From an uncultured Pseudomonadota bacterium (GTDB lineage: Bacteria; Pseudomonadota; Gammaproteobacteria; Steroidobacterales; Steroidobacteraceae), in assembly GCA_903884235.1 (NCBI GenBank), contig CAISEB010000043.1:1-64000 (forward strand): 64,000 bases of DNA, given 5' to 3'. Positions within the stretch are counted from its first letter, which is position 1. Each line of letters starts with the position of its first letter. This document shows, one piece after another, positions 58,618 to 64,000 of the stretch. The position numbers and the translations under genes were made by a program. The notes under the pieces are model-generated. The model saw only the letters and a program-made list of their open reading frames with translations, made no database searches and had not been told where the DNA came from.

Positions 58618-60558
58618 ATGAGCCGCCACGCCCGCTCCACGCCGCTGCGCGCACGCGCACGCCGCATCCTCGCCGCGATGGCGCTCGCCACGGCAACGCT
58701 CGCCGCGACCGTGCAGGCCGCGCCGGTCGCGGAACTCGAGGTCGATGCACGCGAGGCGCCGCGCGGGATCCTGAAGGCGCACCTGCGCCTGCCGGTGACA
58801 CCCGGGGCCCTCACGCTCGTCTACCCGAAGTGGCTGCCGGGCCGGCACAGCCCCGCGGGGCCCATTACCTCGCTTGCCGGACCCGTGCTGCACGCGGGCG
58901 GTGCGCCGCTCTCGTGGCGGCGCGATGGCGCGGATCCCTACGCGTTCCACGCGCTCGTGCCCGCAGGCACCGCGATGCTCGACGTCGATCTCGAGGTGCT
59001 GACTGCCAGCGCACCGGATGGCATCGTGCAGGGCCTCGAGACACCGCGCACCGCCACGGAATCGCTGGCGATCGTCGAGTGGAACCAGCTGGTGCTGTAC
59101 CCGGCGGGCGTGCCGAGCGATGGCATCGAGTTCCGCGCGGCGATCCGACTGCCCGCCGGCTGGCAGGCGGCGACGGCGCTGGTGCCGGATGCCTCGTGGC
59201 GCGGGGAGGGCATCGGCTACCAGCCGGTGTCGCTGACCACGCTCGCGGACGCCACGCTGCTCGCGGGTCGCTACCTGCGCTCCTACGATCTCGGTGGCGC
59301 GCCACCGGTCTCGCTGCGCATCGCCGCGGACCGTCCCGCCGCCGCCGACCTGCCGGAGCCGATGCTGCTGCACTACCGGTCGCTTGTCGCGGAGGCGACG
59401 ACCCTGTTCGGCGCGACGCACTACCGGCGCTACCAGTTCCTCTGGGCACTGACCGACCAGATCATGCCGGACGGCCTCGAGCACCACGAATCGAGCGACG
59501 ACCGCTCGCCGCTGCGCGCGCTGCAGGACGAGGACATCCGGCTCGCCGAGACCAACCTGCTGCCGCATGAGTACACGCATTCCTGGAACGGCAAGTTCCG
59601 CCGTCCGGCGGGGCTCGCGACGCCGGACTACCAGGTGCCCATGAACGGCGAACTGCTGTGGGTCTACGAGGGCCTCACCGAGTACCTCGGCGACGTGCTC
59701 GCGGCGCGCAGCGGCCTGTGGACGCAGGAGGAGTTTCGCGACGAGCTCGCCCGGATCGCCGGCCAGATGAACCTGCACACGGGGCGTGCCTGGCGCAACC
59801 TGCAGGACGCGACGGACGCCGCGCCGCTGCTCTACTACCAGGACCACAACTGGGGTGCCCGGCTGCGCCGCCAGGATGACTTCTACCAGGAGTCGGCGCT
59901 GCTGTGGCTCGAGGCCGACGTGCTGATCCGCAAGCTGTCCCATGGCCAGCGCAGCCTCGATGATTTCTGCCGGCGCTTCTACGGCGCGCCGAGCACCGCA
60001 CCCGAAGTGCGCCCGTACGGGTTCGACGACGTCGTTGCCGCGCTCGAGGCGACGCAGGCCTACGACTGGCGCGGCTTCTGGCACGAGCGGCTCGAGCGGC
60101 ACCGCGCTGGCGCGCCGCTCGAGGGGCTCACCTCGGCCGGATGGCGCTACGCGCTGACCGACGTCCCGAACCGCATGCAGCTCGCCCACGAGACCGAGGA
60201 CCGGGACCTCGAGCGCCAGCAGTCGCTCGGCGTCGTGATCGCGCTGGACGGCGGCACGCTCAGCGACATCGTGCCCGGCTCGCCGGCGGACCTCGCCGGC
60301 CTCGCGCCCGGCGAGCACCTGGTGGCCGTCAATGGCCACAAGTGGTCGCGCGAGGTGCTGCGCGACGCGCTCGTCGTCGAGGCGCGGGCCGCGGGAACCG
60401 TCACGTTGCTGGTCGAGAAGGACGATGAATACCGCAGCGTCGTGCTGAACTACGCCGGCGGCGAGCCGTACGCGAACCTCGTGCGCGGGGAGGGCGAGGA
60501 CCTGCTCGGGGCGATCGGCCGACCCCGCGCCACGGCACCGCGGCCCGCGCCGCGCTGA
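58618..60558 (+). CDS. M61 glycyl aminopeptidase family metallopeptidase, secreted
   Basis: A 646-residue protein with a signal peptide (ATLAATVQAAP). The zinc site is HEYTHSWNGK, followed by the third ligand Glu in WVYEGLTEYLGDVLAARSG; an N-terminal beta-domain and a C-terminal PDZ domain (LSDIVPGSPADLAGLAPGEHLVAVNG) complete the M61 layout. M61 peptidases cut short peptides, often with Gly or Ala at the N-terminus. The gene begins 8 bases after the receptor stop; it would process peptides in the periplasm. Confidence 0.9.
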   Translation: MSRHARSTPLRARARRILAAMALATATLAATVQAAPVAELEVDAREAPRGILKAHLRLPVTPGALTLVYPKWLPGRHSPAGPITSLAGPVLHAGGAPLSWRRDGADPYAFHALVPAGTAMLDVDLEVLTASAPDGIVQGLETPRTATESLAIVEWNQLVLYPAGVPSDGIEFRAAIRLPAGWQAATALVPDASWRGEGIGYQPVSLTTLADATLLAGRYLRSYDLGGAPPVSLRIAADRPAAADLPEPMLLHYRSLVAEATTLFGATHYRRYQFLWALTDQIMPDGLEHHESSDDRSPLRALQDEDIRLAETNLLPHEYTHSWNGKFRRPAGLATPDYQVPMNGELLWVYEGLTEYLGDVLAARSGLWTQEEFRDELARIAGQMNLHTGRAWRNLQDATDAAPLLYYQDHNWGARLRRQDDFYQESALLWLEADVLIRKLSHGQRSLDDFCRRFYGAPSTAPEVRPYGFDDVVAALEATQAYDWRGFWHERLERHRAGAPLEGLTSAGWRYALTDVPNRMQLAHETEDRDLERQQSLGVVIALDGGTLSDIVPGSPADLAGLAPGEHLVAVNGHKWSREVLRDALVVEARAAGTVTLLVEKDDEYRSVVLNYAGGEPYANLVRGEGEDLLGAIGRPRATAPRPAPR

Positions 60559-60562
60559 GCCG

Positions 60563-61234
60563 ATGACGCTGCCGTCCCTGCCGTGCGCGGTCGTCTTCGA
60601 CATGGACGGCCTGATGCTCGACAGCGAGCGGGTGGAGCGCTGGGCGTGGCGGTCGGCGTGCGCCGCGCGGGGCTATGACTTCGACGACCCGTTCCACCGC
60701 ACGCTGGTCGGGCGCCGCGATGCGGACGTGCGTCGCGACCTTTCGGCGCGCTTCGGCGCGTCGTTCCCGCTCGACGAGGTCCAGGCCGAGGCGCACGTGC
60801 TGTGGCTCGGCCGGGTCCGCGAGCAGGGCATGCCCCCCAAGCCCGGCCTCGCCGAGCTGCTGCAGGTGATCGAGGAACTCGGCCTGCCGAAGGCGGTCGC
60901 CACCTCGAGCATCCGCTCGCGGGTGGAGCTCAGCCTCGGCGCGCTCGCGGCGCGCTTCGACGCGATCGTCACCGGCGACGAGGTGCGCGCGGGCAAGCCC
61001 GATCCCGAGATCTACCTCACCGCCGCCGACCGGATCGGCGTGCCTCCCGGGGCATGCCTCGCGCTCGAGGACTCGGCCGCGGGCCTGCTCGCGGCGGAGC
61101 GCGCCGGCATGGTCGCGGTGCTGATTCCCGACCTCGTCGAGCCGACCGTCGCGCCGCGCCTGCGTGCCTCGTCGCTGCTCGAGGTGCGCGACTGGTTGCT
61201 CGATGCGGTCCGCGCCGCGGGGAGGCGGCCGTGA
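60563..61234 (+). CDS. HAD-superfamily hydrolase (beta-phosphoglucomutase-like subfamily)
   Basis: A 223-residue cytoplasmic protein. Motif I is VVFDMDGLMLDSERV (nucleophile and acid/base Asp), motif [12 protein letters not shown], motif III Lys in GKPDPEIYL and motif IV LALEDSAAG. The cap region is helical. These phosphatases act on sugar or small-molecule phosphates. 4 bases after the M61 stop and GTGA overlap with the permease gene; role in the operon is unclear. Confidence 0.88.
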   Translation: MTLPSLPCAVVFDMDGLMLDSERVERWAWRSACAARGYDFDDPFHRTLVGRRDADVRRDLSARFGASFPLDEVQAEAHVLWLGRVREQGMPPKPGLAELLQVIEELGLPKAVATSSIRSRVELSLGALAARFDAIVTGDEVRAGKPDPEIYLTAADRIGVPPGACLALEDSAAGLLAAERAGMVAVLIPDLVEPTVAPRLRASSLLEVRDWLLDAVRAAGRRP

Positions 61235-62640
61235 GCGGCGCGCGTGCCGGTGGCGTCGGGCTCGGCGATGCGATCGTGCTCGGCCTGTCGAGCTCGGGTC
61301 CCGCGCAGACCCTCGCCGTCAGCCTCGCCGGGCTCGTCGCGGTGTGCGGCTATGGCGGCGTCGTGCCGGTGCTGCTGTGCTTCGTGCCCATGCTCGGCAT
61401 CGCCATCGGCTACCAGCGCCTCAATCGCTGGGACCCGAGCGCGGGCGCGACCTACACCTGGGTCGCGCGCGTGTTCCATCCGCTGCTCGGCTTCCTGTCC
61501 GGCTGGATGATCCTGCTGTACTACACGCTTGGCACGAGCAGCCTGACCATCCCGGCCGGCACCTACACCCTGCAGCTGCTGGCGCCGGCCCTCGTCGACC
61601 GGCCGCTCGCCGTCGCGCTCGCCGGAGGCGCCTGGAACGTCGCCGTCACGCTGCTCGCGCTCAAGGGCCTGCGCATGGCCGCGCGCTTCGAGTGGCTGGT
61701 CGTGCTGTTCCAGTACGCGGCGCTGCTGGCGCTCGTCGGCGCCGGGCTCGTGGCGCTTGCCGGCGGGCACGCGGCGGCGCCGTTCAGCCTGCACTGGTTC
61801 ACGCTCGCCGGTGCCGGCGGCATGCCGGGACTGATGCGCGGCCTGCTGGTGGCCTGCTTCATGTACTCGGGCTGGGACGCCGCCGTGTACGTCAATGAGG
61901 AGTCCACCGACCGTACGCAGGGTCCGGGTCGCGCGGCGATCGCGAGCGTCGTGATTCTCGCCGCGTTCTATGCGCTCGCCGTCCTTGGGCTGCAGGCGGC
62001 GATCCCGCCGGCCGAGCTCGCCGCGCACGCCGGCAACGCGCTCGCCGTGATCGGCACGGCGCTGCTGCCGGGGCCCTGGGCGCCGGTGCTCAGCCTCGCC
62101 GTGCTCACCGGCACGCTCGCGACGCTGCAGGCCGCCGTCATCTCGGCGGCCCGCGTGGGGTTCGCGATGGCGCGCGATGGCGTGATGCCGGCCCTCTTCC
62201 GTCGGGTCGATCCCGTCAGCGGCAACCCGCGTGCGGCGACCCTCGTGATGAGCGCGCTCAACCTCCTGCTGCTCGGCGTCGCGCTGCTGACCGGCAGCAT
62301 CGCCGACGCGCTCGCCAACGTGGTCAGCAGCCTCGGGCTCATCTCGATCGTGTTCTACGCGCTGACCGGTGCCGCGGCGGTCTGGCAGCAGCGCCGGACC
62401 CTCGGCCGCTCGGCCGGCGACCTGCTGCTCGGCGGCCTGCTGCCCGGCGGCGGCGCCCTGTTCATGGTCTGGGTCGCCGTCGAGTCGGTGCATAGCGGTG
62501 CGACGCCGCCGGCGGTGCTGGCCTGGGGCCTCGGCTCCGTGGCGGTCGGCGCCGCGGTCGCGTTGCTGCTCGCCCGCGTCGGTCGTGCGCCGTTCTTCGC
62601 CGGATCCCCCGTTCAATCCAGTGCCCGAATTCCACCGTGA
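61231..62640 (+). CDS. APC-superfamily amino acid permease
   Basis: A 469-residue membrane protein with 12 or more transmembrane segments; GTG 61231 overlaps the HAD stop (GTGA). The N-terminal LGLSSSGPAQTLAVSLAGL and RWDPSAGATYTWVARVF, then FMYSGWDAAVYVNEES, are typical of the APC amino acid-polyamine-organocation transporters. Presumably imports the product of the periplasmic M61 enzyme. Confidence 0.88.
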   Translation: MSGARAGGVGLGDAIVLGLSSSGPAQTLAVSLAGLVAVCGYGGVVPVLLCFVPMLGIAIGYQRLNRWDPSAGATYTWVARVFHPLLGFLSGWMILLYYTLGTSSLTIPAGTYTLQLLAPALVDRPLAVALAGGAWNVAVTLLALKGLRMAARFEWLVVLFQYAALLALVGAGLVALAGGHAAAPFSLHWFTLAGAGGMPGLMRGLLVACFMYSGWDAAVYVNEESTDRTQGPGRAAIASVVILAAFYALAVLGLQAAIPPAELAAHAGNALAVIGTALLPGPWAPVLSLAVLTGTLATLQAAVISAARVGFAMARDGVMPALFRRVDPVSGNPRAATLVMSALNLLLLGVALLTGSIADALANVVSSLGLISIVFYALTGAAAVWQQRRTLGRSAGDLLLGGLLPGGGALFMVWVAVESVHSGATPPAVLAWGLGSVAVGAAVALLLARVGRAPFFAGSPVQSSARIPP

Positions 62641-62653
62641 CGGAGCCTACCCC

Positions 62654-63988
62654 GTGACCCCGACCTACCTGAACCCCAACTGCACCGCGGCGAGCGCCGC
62701 GCTGTACGACAAGGCCTGCCGCCTGATCCCGGCCGGCGTCAACAGCACCGCGCGCGCGAAGTTCTCCGGCTGGGATCCGTACCCGCTGTTCGCCTCGCAC
62801 GGCACGGGCTCGCACCTGTACGACGTCGACGGCAACGGCTACATCGACTACCTGCTCGGCCTCGGTCCGATGATCCTCGGCCATCGCCCGCCGAAGATCA
62901 CCGCGGCGGTGGTGCGCGCGGTGCAGGAACGCGGCACCGTGTTCGCGCTGCCGACCGCCGACGAATCCGTGCTCGCGGAGAAGATCGTGCGCCTGATCCC
63001 GAGCGTCGAGATGGTGCGCCTGTGCAACACCGGTACCGAGGCCGTCATCTATGCGCTCAGGCTCGCGCGCACGTTCACCGGCCGGCGCAAGGTGATCCGC
63101 TTCGAGGGCATGTACCACGGCTTCTCGGACGGCGTGTACTGGAGCAAGCATCCGAGCCTCGCGGAAGCCGGTCCCGAATCGCGTCCCGTCGCCGTGCCGC
63201 AGGGACCGGGCATGCCGGCGAGCGCCGGCGACCCGCTGATCATCCTGCCGTGGAACGACATCGACGCGCTCAGGGCGGCGATCGATCGCGAGGGCGATGA
63301 CATCGCCGCCGTGCTCACCGAGGCGGTGATGTGCAACACCGGTTGCATCCTGCCGAAGCCGGGCTACCTCGAGGCGATGCGCGACCTGACGGCCGCGCGC
63401 GGCATCGTGCTGGTGTTCGACGAGGTGATCACCGGCTTCCGCCTCAGTGTCGCCGGCGCCCAGGGCCGCCTCGGCATCCGGCCAGACCTGTCGGTGTTCG
63501 CCAAGGGGCTCGGTGGCGGGTTCCCGGTCGCGGCGCTCGGCGGCCGGCGCGACATCATGTCGCTGGTCTCGGACGGCACGGTCTCCATGGCCGGCACCTA
63601 CAGCGCGAACACGATCGCGGTCGCGGCGGCGAACGCGGCGCTCGACGAGCTCGCGGTGCCGGGCCTGTACGAGGGCCTGTACGCGCGCTGCGAGCGCTTC
63701 TATGCCGGCCTCGACCGGATCCTCAAGGATGCGAGGCTGCCGGCGTATGTGGTCGGCATGGGTCCGGTGCTGCAGGTGTGGTTCGCGGAGCATCCGATCC
63801 ACAACTACCGCGACGCGGCGCGCTACGCGAGCCACGACCTGTTCCGCAGGTGGTGGGAGGGCATGCTCGACCGTGGCATCCTGTTCCACCCGGGTGCCTT
63901 CGAGAACCTGTTCGTGTCCTTCGCGCACTCGGACGACGACATCGACCAGACGCTCGAGGCCGCCCGCGCGGTCGCGGCCACGCTCTGA
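62654..63988 (+). CDS. Class III aminotransferase, glutamate-1-semialdehyde mutase-like
   Basis: A 444-residue PLP enzyme; GTG 62654 with GGAG 8 bases upstream. Features: LIPAGVNSTARAKF, LYDVDGNGYIDYLLGLGPMILGH, CNTGTEAVIYALRLAR, VFDEVITGFR (PLP-phosphate/pyridine contacts) and the Schiff-base Lys in VFAKGLGGGFPVAALGG. It resembles GSA aminomutase, but placement in a receptor-peptidase-permease operon, and not with haem genes, suggests catabolism of an imported amino compound. 13 bases after the permease stop. Only 12 bases of the window remain after it. Confidence 0.85.
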   Translation: MTPTYLNPNCTAASAALYDKACRLIPAGVNSTARAKFSGWDPYPLFASHGTGSHLYDVDGNGYIDYLLGLGPMILGHRPPKITAAVVRAVQERGTVFALPTADESVLAEKIVRLIPSVEMVRLCNTGTEAVIYALRLARTFTGRRKVIRFEGMYHGFSDGVYWSKHPSLAEAGPESRPVAVPQGPGMPASAGDPLIILPWNDIDALRAAIDREGDDIAAVLTEAVMCNTGCILPKPGYLEAMRDLTAARGIVLVFDEVITGFRLSVAGAQGRLGIRPDLSVFAKGLGGGFPVAALGGRRDIMSLVSDGTVSMAGTYSANTIAVAAANAALDELAVPGLYEGLYARCERFYAGLDRILKDARLPAYVVGMGPVLQVWFAEHPIHNYRDAARYASHDLFRRWWEGMLDRGILFHPGAFENLFVSFAHSDDDIDQTLEAARAVAATL

Positions 63989-64000
63989 CGCCCATGCACG

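Noticed and set aside
62654-63988. Calling the aminotransferase hemL of tetrapyrrole synthesis
   Set aside because: The neighbours are a permease, peptidase and receptor; GSA-like class III enzymes have many roles, so no symbol is given.
1-64000. CRISPR arrays, tRNA or rRNA genes, insertion sequences and prophage
   Set aside because: No regularly spaced short repeats, cloverleaf candidates, transposase or phage motifs were seen on reading; a dedicated scan was not possible.

Overview
This is a GC-rich (visibly about 70 percent) chromosomal segment of a Gram-negative proteobacterium. The two large TonB-dependent receptors, the lipoproteins with lipobox signals, the porin-like protein and the DUF3857, M61 and amidohydrolase families fit a gammaproteobacterium of the Xanthomonadales/Nevskiales type. 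That placement is inferred from gene content, not from a marker gene. No tRNA, rRNA, CRISPR array, insertion sequence or phage gene was seen.

The centre of the window, roughly 7.7-47.5 kb, reads as one large beta-glucan (laminarin-type, beta-1,3 with possible beta-1,6 branches) utilisation locus. It has two regulatory halves. Half A (7.7-27 kb) holds a TonB-dependent receptor, an eight-gene minus-strand operon (fused PTS EIIA-HPr-EI, PTS EIICB with a second degenerate EIIB domain, a sugar ABC transporter, a flavin-dependent halogenase, a secreted GH30), a LacI-family regulator and a GH1-GH3 beta-glucosidase pair. Three TGGAAA-N2-TTCCA-type palindromes mark this half: one before the receptor, one before the PTS operon and one before the GH1-GH3 pair. 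Half B (28-47.5 kb) holds GH81, a porin-like protein and a GH17 lipoprotein on the minus strand, a second LacI-family regulator, and a plus-strand run of lipoprotein, GH1, GH16, a transporter-GH17 fusion and GH17. It ends with a large lipoprotein carrying three repeated putative glycan-binding modules and a cytoplasmic GH30. Three TGAAAGCGCTTTC(A/T)-type palindromes mark this half, each just downstream of a recognisable TTGACA promoter.

The proposed flow is as follows. Surface lipoproteins and secreted GH81/GH17 enzymes bind and cut the polysaccharide. The receptor and porin import oligosaccharides across the outer membrane. Periplasmic GH3 and GH30 trim them. The ABC system, the PTS and the GPH-type transporter move sugars inward, and cytoplasmic GH1, GH17, GH30 and possibly GH16 finish hydrolysis.

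The flanks are ordinary by comparison. At the left are an alpha/beta hydrolase cut by the window edge, a phosphatase-superfamily enzyme, a YcaD-like MFS protein, a DUF985 cupin, an unknown small protein and a paired amidohydrolase operon in which one partner has lost its HxH motif. At the right are a methyltransferase, two DUF3857/transglutaminase-like proteins (the first frameshifted in a run of seven G), a membrane PH-domain protein, two overlapping serine hydrolases, and a tight operon of TonB-dependent receptor, M61 peptidase, HAD phosphatase, APC permease and class III aminotransferase that looks like a peptide or amino-compound uptake and catabolism unit.

The most unusual items are the single-ORF fusion of a GPH sugar transporter with a GH17 glucanase, the two interleaved LacI regulons with near-identical promoter geometry, the duplicated Cys-less EIIB domain, the halogenase inside a sugar operon, and two tiny leader ORFs overlapping the starts of locus B genes.
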